Shown here: positions 32,860 through 45,619 of the stretch, piece after piece
How the letters are laid out: each line of letters starts with the position of its first letter
How positions within the stretch are numbered: the first letter of the stretch is position 1
Source of the DNA: Dugong dugon
Lineage: Eukaryota > Chordata > Mammalia > Sirenia > Dugongidae
Length of the DNA: 64,000 bases
Direction: 5' to 3'
Assembly (NCBI GenBank): GCA_030035585.1
Contig: CM057471.1
Coordinates: 97,341,819-97,405,818 of the forward strand
Program-made: the position numbers and the translations under genes
Notes under the pieces: model-generated
Databases searched by the model: none
Told to the model about the DNA's origin: nothing
The model's input: only the letters and a program-made list of their open reading frames with translations

Positions 32860-34935
32860 GTACACTGAGTACATCATAGGCTAAAAAAGCCCTTCATGTT
32901 CTGCCCTCGCCTAGAAATCAAAGCATCATTCATGTTATTCTGTGGGAAAGTGCGTTTTAGCATTGGGCAATAGTGTAAACATGTGTCTCCTTTCCATATA
33001 AGCCTGTTGTAGACCCAGCAACCTCTGATCATCAAGCCTAAGGTAAAAAGAGGATTTTTGGGTATAAGGAGCATTTCTCACAAGCCCCTTGCGGGGATTT
33101 TTCATTCCTAAGGATGCAATATGTGAACTCAAGTTTGAGATCTTACCCAAACACTAATCTCATGAAACCGTGAACATTTGGATATTATGCACTATCAAAA
33201 CGAAGGGCATGAGAATTATGCAGTTACATGGGCATATATTTATAAGTGAAAAACTTAGGATGCAAAATGTACATTCAATATGTTAAACAGTACTGCCACA
33301 CACCCAACAAAGGAAAACAAACCAAAACAAAATAAATAAAATAAAACAACAACAGAAAATTCCGGCAAAGGGGAAAAACGGCTAGAAATAAAGTGACCAA
33401 CATGCTAACAATAATTGTGTTCAGGGGGAATTAGTTTTCACTGCTTTTCTTTTTTTCAAATTGCCTACAATTGCTTAGGTTTACTTTTATAATAAAAAAC
33501 CAGAATCTTCCAAAATTGTAATTTCTACAAGAACAAGGATCTTTTTGTTTTGTACACAGACGTATACCCACCGTGCTTAATAAATATGTGTTGAATTATA
33601 CAAGTGAACAATAAAAAGCATCAGTACTGAAAAATAAGTAGAATTTGTAATGTAGTGATGGACTTGATAGAAAAAATGCACTTTTTCTTTAATTTTTTTT
33701 CATATGTTGTAGAGAGAGCCAGCACTACATGAAGATTCAAGAAATCATACCATTTTTGGAGTATAGATGTCATGGAGAAAGTTTCTACAGCATAAATGCA
33801 GTCTGCCATTAGTAGAACAAAAAAGATGTGCAGAAATGGAAGTTCTATACCAAAATCCTAAGAAATTGGCATTTTATAACTTGCCCAGTCTACTTTAATT
33901 TCCAGGAAGGATGAGAAAATAATGAAAAGGCAGAGCTGTACATACCTTGTAGAGCTTTTAAGCTACCTTTGTTTAAGTTGTAATACCTGTGTATGGAAGG
34001 GCATATCTCATATCTTAGATTTTTGTAGATTCTGGAAGTTATGAGGCTTCTGAAATTCTTTAGTTTAACTCCAGTTATTCCAACACTCATGTGCCCATAT
34101 TATAGTTTCTTTTAGCTCTAGATTTCTTATATATTGGTATATCTTTAGCAATTCTAGATCTTGAGTGTCCCTAAGGATAAAAAGACTCAAGCATTACTGG
34201 AAGGGTACTAACCATAGTTTGTTATGGATGACCTTTTTTTCCTACACACTTGCCAGTATATTTTATCTGGATTATTTTCAAATTATTTTGGCAATCGTTT
34301 TGTAAGATCTGTAGAGTAGCTTTCGTTTTGGATTCTTCTTCAACTACTCTCTTCCAGTTTTTAATGAATTATTTTCTTAGCCTTAACTTCACATTATATA
34401 TTTACATTTAATGACATCAATCACAGTAAATCTGTTTTGGTTTTGTTCAAGTATATTTTAAGAATAACTAGCCCAGAAAGACAGAAATATACTATTGTAT
34501 AAATAACAAAATTCTCTTCATAATTTTCTACATTTAGTTGAGTTGCCCAAACTTTCTTAGCTTTAGCAGAGTTCTACAAAGACTTCAGATGTTTTTGGGA
34601 TTGTGCAGATTAAAGTACCATTTCATATTTCTTTTTCAAAAGGGAAACATGATCACTCAGCTTTTAATAAGTCACATCTAAAAGATAAAGAGAAATTTAT
34701 AAAGTTATGTCTCATGCAAGCATCTAAGTTTTGGGTTCAATTTATTTAGAATAAAAGTTGTTTTATATTTTATCTCAGGGTTGACAATTACAAGAGACAT
34801 CGTATAAATCTTCAAGCATCTGAAAGGTTGCTTTTCAGGCAACCTGAAATGATTTTTTTCATCTACGCTGAGTACTTTCTTGTAAAGTACAGAAACTGAA
34901 GCATGAGTGCCTTAATTTAAAACAATTATTTTAAA
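32860..34935. other. Intergenic stretch, no recognised feature
   Basis: Two kilobases of AT-rich sequence. Minus frames of 62-71 codons at 32874-33150, 33621 and 33890 have no domain or repeat identity that I recognise. An A-rich stretch lies at 33300-33360. Confidence 0.45.
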
Positions 34936-35070
34936 AGAAGCCCTGGTTGCACAGTGGTTAAGTGCTTGGCTGGTTCGAACACGGGCTGCTGGTTTGAACC
35001 CACCAGCCTCTCTATGGGAAAAGATGTGGCAGTCCACTCCTGTAAAAGATCTATAGCCTTGGGAACTCGT
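34936..35070 (+). mobile_element. AfroSINE, 3'-truncated
   Basis: Head aagccctggttgcacagtgg and 'aaagatgtggcagtccact' of the longer variant; the match stops at the 'ccttgggaactc' block. A small duplication is visible in the head (two gctggttYgaac-like pieces near 34969 and 34988). Confidence 0.8.
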
Positions 35071-35226
35071 CATTGGAATGAATTTTTGAAGAGATGGAAG
35101 TATAAAATAAAGGACATTTTCCTCAAAGATGTTTAAAAATAGGATAAGTAGCCATGAATCTAAGTATGATGAAAGTGAAATCTGGAATTTCACTTTCAGT
35201 ACCTAGATAAACAGCCTTCTAGAAGG

Positions 35227-35392
35227 GAACCCTGGTGGCACAGTGGTTCAGAGCTCAGCTGCTAATCAAAAGGTCAACAGTTTAAATCCATCAGCAGCTC
35301 CTTGGAAACTCTATGCGGCAGTTCTACTCTGTCCTATAGAGTCACTATGAATTAGAATCAACTTGACTGCAATAGGTTTTTTTGTTTTTAGA
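35227..35392 (+). mobile_element. AfroSINE
   Basis: Short-type copy: 'ggaaccctggtggcacagtg' through 'acttgactgcaatagg' and a T/G tail. Confidence 0.9.
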
Positions 35393-35981
35393 AAAGTGTT
35401 GTCAAGGGGTACTGAATAACTGAAATGTCAGAAAATTGAGAGCAATGTGACTTAAATTATGCGATTTTACAATTCACACAGCTTTCTGATTCCCACACAA
35501 CCCTGTAAGAAATGTAAAGTCATTGTTTTACAAATGAGGTAACTGAGATTTAGTGAGTTCAGGAGACTTCCTTAAGGTCCTGTAGCCAGACTCCCAATTA
35601 AATATGGAGAATTGGCAAAGGTAGTTCCATAAAATGCAAGCAAGAAAGCCACACACTCACAGGGATGAAGTGAATGAGTCAAGGAAAAACAGCTACAATA
35701 TCATCAAAGATAGAAAGCAGATGGATAGGGTGCTTACTTAGCAGTCCCAAGAAAGCTGAATATGAGCCAGCGGTGGGGAAAGCCAAGAAGCCAGCCATTT
35801 TGCACCATGGAACCAACCACCCAGAAGACTCAGAAACTGATGGCACCAGGTACCTCCAGAAGTGGATGTTAGGGTGAGACTAAAATCAGGGGAGTCCATT
35901 TAAAAAGCACCACCACCTGACATCTTTCTCCAATTCTATATGGCTTATGGCTGCTCCTTCTCAATCCCTGTAGAAGATTAA
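35393..35981. other. Intergenic stretch, no recognised feature
   Basis: A MIR-like piece (35480-35600, 'tttacaaatgaggtaactga') is the only hint of a repeat. No gene. Confidence 0.35.
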
Positions 35982-36202
35982 CCAGTAACCAGTTGCTGTG
36001 GGGTCAATTCCAGCTCAGGATGACAGCATGTGTGTCAGAGTAGAACTGAGCTCTGTAGGGTATTCAATAGCTGACTTTTTGGTTTCCATGTCTGATTTTT
36101 TGGAAGTAGATCGCCAGGCCTTTCTTCTGAGGTTCCTCTGGTGGACTTGAACTGTCAACCTTCCGGTTAGAGCGTTAACTGTTTGTACCACCCAGGGACT
36201 CT
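35982..36202 (-). mobile_element. AfroSINE, long variant
   Basis: 'accagttgctgtggggtcaa', 'agtagatcgccaggcctttc', and head complement 'accacccagggactc' at the right end. Confidence 0.9.
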
Positions 36203-36829
36203 GGTAGAAGATTAGAAATGGTAAAGGAGAGAATCTCTTGCAAGGAGAGCCTGGGGGCTAGGTAGGAAAGGGACACTGGAATAGATGAGAGCGGGATGTC
36301 TTATAAAAAAGGAGGGTTGAGTGACTATTTAATAATGGATGCTGAGAATTGCCTTCCCCCACTTCCCAGCCTTCTTCCTCCACTGCAGATGTCTGGCAGC
36401 TAGCTTAATAACCTTCGAACAAGTTTTTGGAACAGGATTGCTATATTGCACAGCTATGGAGGAGCCTTTCAAATACTCAGTTTATGTGAATGGCATATCC
36501 CACAGTTGTGCAGTGACCAGCTTGCATAACCATACATGAGGGCCCTATATCAGAAGTACCTTCTCTGGGAAACCTGACCAGCCCAAGGAACAAGACATAA
36601 AGATAACAGTGTCAGACATTCACCAAGTCAGTGGCTCAGCCAAATCACCCAGTGTGAAGTCAATGTTTGACAAGCTCTTCCTATGGGCACATAGCCTGAG
36701 AAATCTGATCTTTGGAATCCCTTGCTTCAATATGAAGCCAACAACTGCTAGACTGAAGAAGTCTTTCACATTAAAGACAGAAACTGGAACAATTAACGGG
36801 GGGAAAAAAAAAGAAGAAATAAAGTATGC

Positions 36830-37965
36830 AGGGAGAAGATAAAAAATCATTAACATTGTCAGACAGATTTGAAAAGGTAATGCATATGTGGAAAACAAAG
36901 CAGTGTTATAGTAAGAAACATTTAGAAAACAAAAAAGACCTCTTGGAAATCAACAAATGTGATAGCAAAACTGGAAAAACTCAATAGAAAGCTTAAAAGA
37001 TAAAGTTGAAGAAGCTTCTTACGAAGTAAAATGCAAACAAATAAATTTAATATAGAGAAAACATAGAAAAATTAAACGACCAGCTCAGGAGATCTGACAT
37101 CTAAATAGTAAGATTTCTAGAAGTTGAGAACGAAGGAAAAAGAGGGGAGGAAATAATCAAATACATAACTTAAGGAAATTCCCAAGAACTAAAAGATGTG
37201 AATTTCCAAACTCAAGGGTCCACTGGTGCCCAGAAAAATAGTGAAAATAGCCTCACACATTAGCATATTATCATGAAATTGCAGTGCTTTAGGGACACTA
37301 TAGGCTCATTTCAACCCAAACCCATTACCGTTGAGTTGACTTTGACTCATAGTGACCCTACAGAACAGATTAAAACTGCACCACAGAGTTTCCAAGGATG
37401 TAAGCTTTATGGAAGCAGACTGCCACATCTTTCTCCTGCATCTGATCATTAGCCAATAAAATTCAAAGTATGTGATAATACATTGGTGACCCCTCAAATT
37501 TTTAAATACTTTGAAATAACCTTTGGATCAAAGAAGAATTTAAAAGAGAAATGAAATCAAAATATCAATAGAAATAGGAACACATTATAACCAAAACTAT
37601 AAGAGTAAAAAGGGGGATTTTAAGGTATTCATTATTAATGGAAAAGATGAAAATCAAAGGAACCAACTACTCATCTTATGAAATTAGCAGAAGAGCCTGA
37701 GATGCATAAAGAAAGATAAAACATGAAATTAACAAAATAGAAAACATAGAGAAAGGATTAAGAAATCAAAATCTGGTTTTTGAAAACCCCCCCCCCAAAA
37801 AAAGGGAAAAGATATTACAAATTAGAAAAACTTATTGCAAGCCTGATGAAGGAAAAAAAAAAAAAATTAGAGGAGGGGAAAGAGAATAAAAATGAACAAT
37901 CAGAAAGGAGAAATAACTAAGATAGGAGTGACATTTAAAAGAATCCTAAGGGAATGGATCCTAAA
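36830..37965 (+). mobile_element. Old L1 (ORF1 region to ORF2), split by a SINE
   Basis: Sense old-L1 words: 'agacctcttggaaatcaaca', 'agggtccactggtgcccag' and 'tatcatgaaattgcagtgc', then after the SINE ORF2-type 'aatctggtttttgaaaa' and 'aaacttattgcaagcctga'. It stops where the first RTE copy begins. No intact frame. Confidence 0.65.
37311..37447 (-). mobile_element. AfroSINE, partial
   Basis: 'acccattaccgttgagttga' through 'agcagactgccacatctttc'; the tRNA-like head is missing. Inserted in old L1. Confidence 0.85.
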
Positions 37966-39065
37966 ATGTTTACCTGTGTTTTATTGACTAAGCAAAGGCA
38001 TTTAAATGTGTGGATCATAACAAATTAAGGCTAACATTGGGAAGAATGGAAATTCCAGAACACTTAATTGTGCTCATGGAGAATCTGTACATAGGCCAAG
38101 AGGCAGGCAGTTGTTTGAACAGAGCAAGGGGATATTGTGTGGTTTAAAATTAGGAAAGGTGTGTATCAGGAGTGAATCCTTTCATCATACTTATTCAATC
38201 TATATGCTGAGCAAAAAATCCAAGAAGCTGGACTATATGAAGAACAGGGCATCAGGATTGGAGGAAGATTCATTAACAACCTGCGTTATGCAGGTGACAC
38301 AATCTTGTTTTCTGAAAGAGGACTTGAAGCACTTACTGATGAAGATCAAAGACTATAGCCTTCAGTACGGATTATACCTTGACATAAAGAAAACAAAAAT
38401 CCTCACAACTGGATGAATAAGCAACATCATGATAAATGGAGAAGATACTGAAGTTGTCACAGATTTCATTTTACTTGGATTCGCAATCAACGTCCATGGA
38501 AGCAGCAGTCAAGACATCAAAGGACAAATTGTATTGAGCAAATCAGTTGCAAAAGACCTCTTTAAAGTGTTGAAAAGCAAAGATGTTACTTTAAAGACTA
38601 AGGTGCACCTGACCCAAGCCATGGTATTTTCAATGGTCTCATATGCACGTGAAAACTGGACACTGAATAAGGAAGATCGAAGAAGAATTGATGCCTTTAA
38701 ATTATGGTATTGGTGAAGTCCATATGCCATGGATTGCCAGAAGAATGAATAAATCTGTCCTAGAAGAAGTACTGCCAGAACGCTCCTTGGAAGCGAGGAT
38801 GGCAAGACATCGTCTTATGTACTTTGGACATGTTGTCAGGAGGCACCAGTTCCCTGGAGAAGGACATCATGCTTGGTAAAGTTGAAGGTCAGTGAAAAAG
38901 AGGAAGACCCTCAACAAGACAGACTGACACAGTGGCTGCAAGAATGGGCTCAAACACAGTGACGATTTTGAGGATGGTGCAGGACCAGGTGGTGTTTCCT
39001 TCTGTTATACATAGGGTTGCTATATAAGACTGAATCAAATCAAGGGCACCTAGCGATAACAACAA
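37966..39065 (+). pseudogene. RTE LINE fragment, copy 1
   Basis: 5'-truncated RTE element with reverse transcriptase C-terminal region. The 38111-38416 frame contains a stretch around YAGD (the YADD active site altered to Gly) and L.I.KTKIL. The 38429-38716 frame has the downstream conserved FILLG..IN.HGSS..IKG block. It ends at a CACCTAG..AACAACAA tail. Multiple frameshifts and the active-site change make it dead. Confidence 0.85.
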
Positions 39066-39229
39066 GCAACGAGTGGAAAATACTATGTGTCTGCATGTGC
39101 TAGAACAGTTTTTTTTTTTTTAACCAATTTGAAAAGATATTTATAAACAATTTTGAAGTTAAAAAATAGAATATATAACAGTATATACAGTAGGAACTCA
39201 TTTTTTAAATAAACAAAACGAAACAGGAA

Positions 39230-41428
39230 TCAAATTGACTACATCTGTGGAAAGAGATGATGGAAAAGCTCAATATCATCAGTCAGAACAAGGCCAGGGG
39301 CTGACTGTGGAACAGACCATCAGTTGCGCCTACGCAAGTTCAAGTTGAAGCTGAAGAAAATTAGAACAAGTCCACGAGAGCCAAAGTACGACCTTGAGTG
39401 TATCCCACCTGAATTTAGAGACCATCTCAGGATTAGACACATTGAACACTAATGACCAAAGACCACACAAGTTGTGGAATGACATCTAAGACATCATATA
39501 TGAAGAAAGGAAGAGGTCATTTAAAAGACAGGAAAGAAAGAAAAGACAAAAAAGGATGTCAGAAGAGACTCTGAAACTTGCTCTTGAACCTCAAGTAGCT
39601 AAAGCGAATGAAGAAATGATGAAGTAAAAGAGCTGAACAGAAGATTTCGAAGGATGACTCGAGTAGACAAAGTAAAGTATTATAATGACATGTGTGCAAA
39701 GATCTGGAGTCAGAAAACTGAAAGGAAAGAATACGCTCAGCATTTCTCAGGGTGAAAGAACTGAAGAAAAAATTCAAGCCTTGAGTTACAATAGTGAAGG
39801 ATTCTGTGGGCAAACCACTGAATGATGCAGGAGGCATCAAAAGAAGATGGAAGGAATACACAGAGTCACTGTACCAAAAAGATTCAGTTGACATGCAGTC
39901 ATTTCAGGAGGTACCATGATCAAGAACCGATGGTACTGAAGGAAGAAGTCCAAGCTACTCAGAATCCGTTGGGGAAAAACAAGGCTCCAGGAATTGACAG
40001 AATACCAATTGAGATGTTTCAACAAATGGATGCAGTATTGGAAGTACTCACTCGTCTATGCTAAGAAATTTGGAAGACAGCTACCTGGCCAACCAATTGG
40101 AAAAGATCCATGTTTATGCCTATTCCAAAGAAAGGTGATCCAACTGAATGTGGAAATTATCGAACAATATCATTAATATCACACTTGAGTAAAATTTTGC
40201 CAAAGATCATTCAAAAGCAGTTGCAGCAGTACATCGACAGGGAACTGCCAGAAATTCAAGCAGGATTCAGAAGAAGATGTGGAAACAGGGATATCATTGC
40301 TGATGTCAGATAGATCCTGGCTGAAAGCAGAGAATACCAGAAAGATGTTTACCTATGTTTTATTGACTATGCAAAGGCATTTGACTGTGTGGATCATAAC
40401 AAATTATGGATAACATTGTGAAGAATGGGAATTTCAGAACACTTACTTGTGCTCATGAAGAATCTGTACATAGATCAAGAGGAAGTTGTTCGAACAGAAC
40501 AAGGAGATATTGCATGATTTAAAGTCAGAAAAGGCATGTATCAGGGGTGTATACTTTCGCCATACTTATTCAATCTGTATGCAGAGCAAATAATCCAAGA
40601 AGCTGGAGTATATGAAGAAGAAAGGGGCATCAGGATTGGAAGAAGATTCATCAACAACCTGTGTTATGCAGATAACACAATCTTGCTTGCTGAAACAGAA
40701 GAGGACTTGAAGCACTTACTGATGAAGATCAAAGACTACAGCCTTCAGTATGGATTACATCTCAATGTAAAGAAAACATAAATCCTCACAACTGGACCAA
40801 TAAGCAACATCATGATAAACTGGGAAAATATTGAAGTTGTCAAGAATTTCATTTTACTTGGATCCACAATCAATGTCCATGGAAGCAGCAGTCAAGAAAT
40901 CAAAGGACGAATTGCATTGAGCAAATCTGTTGCAAAAGACCTCTTTAAAGTGTTAAAAAGCAAAGATGTCACTTTAAAGACTAAGGTGCACCTGACCCAA
41001 GCCATAGTGTTTTCAATCGCCTCATATGCATTCGAAAGCTGGACAATGAATAAAGAAGACTAAAGAAGAATTGACGCCTCTGAAATATGGTGTTGGCGAA
41101 GAATACTGAATATACCATGGACTGCCAAAAGAACAAACAAATCTTTCTTGAAGAAGTACAACCAGAGTGCTTCTTAGAGGTGAGGACCGCGAAACTTCAT
41201 CTCATCTACTTTGGACATGTTATCAGGAGAGATCAGTCCCTGGAGAAGGACATCATGCTTGGTAGACGGTTAGCAGAAAAGAGGAAGACCCTCAACGATA
41301 TGGATTGGCACAATGTCTGCAATAATGGGCTCAAGCATAACAAGGATCATGAGGATGGTGCAGGATGGTGTTTCGTTCAGTTGTACATAGGGTTGCTAAG
41401 AGTTGGAACCGTCTTGAGGGCACCTAAC
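39230..41428 (+). pseudogene. RTE LINE fragment, copy 2 (longer)
   Basis: Starts within the region before the polymerase and runs to the (CAA)n tail at 41415-41428. The RT domain is recognisable as KNKAPGID.IP (about 39978), P.PKKGDP..C.NYR.ISL (about 40115), FIDY.KAFDC.D (about 40357), YQGC.LSP.LFN (about 40536) and Y-A-D-N in place of YADD (about 40665). The tail region has FGHVIRR and DWHN motifs. Stops and frameshifts break it into at least eight pieces. Afrotherian RTE1-type by these motifs and the tail. Confidence 0.88.
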
Positions 41429-41599
41429 AACAACAACAATATGCATGGGAATAAAAGGAATGTTAACTTCCACATTATAAACAAAGTTTGTCTTTGAATA
41501 TGAGATTATGGGTGATTTGTATATTCTTTTTGCTTACATACATGCTTAATTTTTTCCTATTGGAATATATATCCATTTTACTATAAGAATTAAACCTAA

Positions 41600-41745
41600 T
41601 GGAAAAATTTGGAAATGGATAATGGTGATGTTTGAACAACATGACAAACACAATTAATTTCACTGAATTGTACATGTGAAGTATGTTGAAATGGCAAATG
41701 TTTTATTACATATATATTTACCACAACAAACAAGTAAAGGATGAA
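41600..41745 (+). mobile_element. L1M 3'-UTR fragment
   Basis: 'aatggtgatgtttgaacaac', 'ttcactgaattgtacatgtg' and 'ttgaaatggcaaatgtttta' follow the common L1M 3'-end order. Confidence 0.75.
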
Positions 41746-42056
41746 AAACAAAGAAATACACCCAATGATTATTTTAATGAAATGTTTAAAAACATTAGAA
41801 AACAATTAGGTCACTGTTTAATATTTCAAATGTAGCATTTAAGGGAAGACAGTTTTAAATCTTCCGTTTTCCTTTGCAGTGTTCACACCCACGTTTCTGC
41901 TTGCAGTAACATTGCAACGTTTCCTGTTACTTACATTGCTGAAACGATAACAGAGTAATGGCTCACCTCTCATTCAATGAGCTAAAGTCAGTAGCAACAG
42001 AAATTTGGCTGTTTATTTCTGTCCTAAAAATGATTTTCTATAGACCAGACTTACCG

Positions 42057-42390
42057 GCCTGACAGAGACTGGACAAACTCTGAGAGTATGGCCCCTGGAC
42101 ACACTTTTAGCTCAATAATGAAGTCACTCCTGAGATTCACCCTTCAGCCAAAGATTACACAGGCCCATAAAACAAAACAAGACTAAAGGGGCACACGGCC
42201 CAGGGGCAAGAACTAGAAGGCAGGAGGGGACAGGAAAGTTGGTAACAGGGAACCGAAGGTGGAGAAGGGGAGAGTACTGACATGTTGTGGGGTTGTTAAC
42301 CAATGTCACAAAACAATATGTGTACTAACTGTTTAATGAGAAGTAGTTTGTTCTGTAAACCTTCATCTAAAGTACAATAATAAAAAAAGT
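42057..42390 (+). mobile_element. L1-derived 3' UTR (module A), 5'-truncated
   Basis: Sense copy of the module seen antisense at 7447-8294 and 61771-62700: 'cctgacagagactggacaaa' through 'tttaatgagaagtagtttgt', 'tctaaagtacaataataaaa' and poly(A). Confidence 0.85.
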
Positions 42391-43370
42391 TTTTATTATG
42401 AAAAAATTAAACATATGCAAAAATAGAAAGAACAGTATAACAAACTCCTACATCTATCACCATCTTTACCAATTATCTCCCATTCCTAATTACTCTATCC
42501 ATCCAGCCCCAGTACTACTGGATGACTTTAAAGCAAATACCAGGCATAACACCTTTTCATATATAAATATTTCAGTGTGAATTTCTTTTACAAAATGAAG
42601 ATTTTTCTAAGATTACTACAATAATCATACTTAAAATTTTTTGTTACAACTTCTTAATAATACTAGCTATCCAGTCAGTGTTCAAATTTTCTCTCAATAG
42701 TTACAAATTTATTTGAGTTGGGATCTAAAGTTTATCTAATTTATAAGGTTTTTCTTTCAGTATTTCTTTATCAGATTTATTTTCTAATTCATTATTTTCA
42801 TATTTTATCTGCATTTAGTTAATATGTCTCTTACATTCACTTCTCTTTGGATAGAGGTTTAAAAGAGTTTCAAAATTTATGCATGATAATTCATTAACGA
42901 GAAGTAAGAAATTGACATATGTACCTAATCTTTTTTATTAAACAATTCACATATTGAGAAGTGCCAGGAATTTGCCTGAAACTGTTTATGAAAATGAGTT
43001 TGAAAAGGTTTCTTTTTACAAGGAAAACAAAAATGTTATAAGCTATATTATGTATATGTGTTGTCATTATGGGAATAATGGGAGTTAATGTCTCTCTCGG
43101 ATTCAGAGACTGTAACTTCCTTGGTTTTTCTCCTGTTCAGAGTCCTTTACTAGCGCCTCTCCCGCCAGCTGATCTCTAAATGTTGGTATTCTCAGGACTC
43201 AGTTTTGAGCCTGATAGCCTCTTGACACCATCTTCCTATGAGCTTTCAATATCTATGGTTCTAAATGACATCTTTACTGATAAATTTGAGTAAAAAATAC
43301 TTTTATGTGATTAAAACAAAAAGCCAACAAAAGAAAAATAACATAAAAAATGATCAATATTTCTATAGAA
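42391..43370. other. Intergenic stretch with old L1-like 3' UTR at left
   Basis: 42395-42560 ('cagtataacaaactcctaca', 'tcaccatctttaccaattat') resembles an old L1 3' UTR. The rest to 43370 has no recognisable feature. Confidence 0.4.
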
Positions 43371-44060
43371 TGGGCTAGACAGAGCACAGAAAAAGATATG
43401 CAAATGCCCCTTGTAAAGATAGATTCTCCACTTCACTCATAATAAGAAAATGCAAATTATAACTACACTAAAAGTACCATGATATTATTTTTATCACCAG
43501 TTTGTAAAAACTCGAAGGTCAACTACATACTGTATTTGTGGGGCTATAGGAAAATGAGCACTTCTTATCCATTGCTGGTGGAAATGAGAAATGGAACAAA
43601 CTCTGAGGAGATGAATTTGGCAACGGTAAAATTATACATTCATGTACACTTAGAGAGGAGCCCTGAGTGGTTAAAGCACTCAGCCGCTAACCAAAACGCT
43701 GCAGTTCGAACCCACCAGCCGCTCCGTGGGAGAAAGATGTGGCAGTCTGCTTCCGTAAAGATTTACTGCCTTGGAAACCTTATGGGGCTGTTCTACTTTA
43801 GTCCTATAGCGTCGCTGTGAGTCGGAATCGACTGATGGCAGTGGGTTTTTTGGTTTCTGGTACACTTTGACCCCAAAATTCTAGTTATAGGAATGTAATC
43901 AAAAGATACAGTGGCAACACTATGAAAAGGCATATGCACACAGATATTGATGGTAACACTATTTTTAATAGTAAAACCCTGGAAACTATCTAAATGTCCA
44001 TCAATAGAGAAATGGTTGAATAAATTATGATACATTCACTTAATGAAGTCAGGTGGTCAT
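43371..44060 (+). mobile_element. L1M fragment, split by an AfroSINE
   Basis: Sense L1 ORF2/3'-end words: 'agaaaatgcaaattataact', 'tccattgctggtggaaatga', then after the SINE 'ttgaccccaaaattctagtt', 'tctaaatgtccatcaataga' and 'ggttgaataaattatgatac'. Confidence 0.8.
43652..43859 (+). mobile_element. AfroSINE, longer variant, with 8-bp TSD
   Basis: The copy lies inside L1 and is flanked by GTACACTT (43644-43651 and 43860-43867). Confidence 0.9.
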
Positions 44061-44499
44061 CTTTTTAGAGAGCCAACAGAGGTCATAGTCATATTAGGAA
44101 AAAAAATTATATAATAAATAATTATACACATTTGCATTATTATATTAACACAAAATTATGAAAAACAGATGTTTATTTGAAATTACATATTCTCCATTAT
44201 TTAATTCCCATTGCATTAATGCTGTTATTTAAACAAAGCAAGAATAGGATTTAACAGTAGCAATTAGTAATTAATAGTAGCAGTTTAACTAATTAAAAAT
44301 CGAGAAAAATAGAATATTTTTGTAATGCTGACATGTTATAAACACTACATAAATTATAAATAATGTTATATATGTATAATTATCCCTGAAACAGCAATTT
44401 ATTTTAACTTTTTCTTAACTCTTTATTGGATTATTGTGCACTAAGACACGTAAATGTGAGACTTTTTAAAAGGAGACTGTATTACAATTACAATCAAAA

Positions 44500-44661
44500 A
44501 AAACAACAACCCATTGCCATGAGTCCATTCTGACTCATAGCAACCCTACAGGATAGAGTAGAACTGCCCCACAGGGTTTCCAAGGAGCGGCGTGTGGATT
44601 CAAACTGGTAGCCTTTTGGTTAGCAGCCATAGCTCTTAAGGACTGTGCCACCAGAGTTCCA
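44500..44661 (-). mobile_element. AfroSINE
   Basis: Short-type minus-strand copy: 'aacccattgccatgagtcca' to 'ctgtgccaccagagttcc'. Confidence 0.9.
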
Positions 44662-44737
44662 GAATAGGACTAATTAAACAGATGTTACCTATATTTAATA
44701 AAAAGTAACAATACCATGTTTCTTTCTGTCCCATGAT

Positions 44738-45167
44738 GTTGTTGCTGTTGTTAGATGCCGTCGCCATCCTCATAGTTGTTATGCTTGAGCCCATTGTTGC
44801 AGCCACTGTGTCATTCCATCTTGTTGAGGGTCTTCCTCTTTTTCGCTGACCTTCTGCTTTACCAAGCATGATGTCCTTCTCCAGGGACTGATCTTTCCTG
44901 ACAACATGTTCAAAGTACGTAAGACGTAGTCTCGCCATCCTTGATTCTAAAGGAGCATTCCGCCTGTACTTCTTCCAAGATAGACCTGTTTATTCTTCTG
45001 GCAGTCCATGGTATATTCAATATTCTTTGCCAACACCATAATTCAAAGGTGTCAATTCTTTTTCGGTCTTCCTTGTTAACTGTCCAGCTTTCGCATGCAT
45101 ATGATGCGACTGAAAACACCATGGCTTGGGTCAGGCACACCTTAGTCTTCAAGGTGACATCTTTGCT
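44738..45167 (-). pseudogene. RTE LINE 3' end, 5'-truncated, with 11-bp TSD
   Basis: Minus-strand copy of the same RTE. The 44910-45152 frame carries K.KVCLTQAMVFSV.SYACESW and NIPWTARR, matching copies 1 and 2. The tail ends in CATCTAACAACAGCAAC. TSD tgtccYatgat lies at 44727-44737 and 45168-45178 with one difference. Confidence 0.92.
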
Positions 45168-45619
45168 TGTCCTATGATACAGTAGGATATTTTTACTCTT
45201 CCTGTTCCTTTTCTAAAAATATTTGTTTGCACTCTCTGCAGCCTTTAAAATATACTTTTTTTTTTTTAATGTAGCGGTAGAACTGAGTACAGTCAAATGT
45301 AAAATTCACCTTGACTTGCATCTCTGCATTTATCAAATCCACATTATATTGGCTCCTGGAGTCGGTACAATGTGATGACAAGCTAAATATTCTCTCAACG
45401 TAAGTGTTTAAGCATGGAATACTTAGGATTTTACATACTAGCAACAACAAGATCTAGGAATTTGTTTTCAGCTTTCCAAAAATACCCATCTACTCTATCT
45501 ATATTATAGGCTTGTTTTGGTAGTCCAGCTCATTGCCAATTAGTTCCTTTGTATCCATCAACTCATCATATAGTCTATGTCTAAAATGTCATTTTTAAGA
45601 CACTATGAAGCATATTGGA

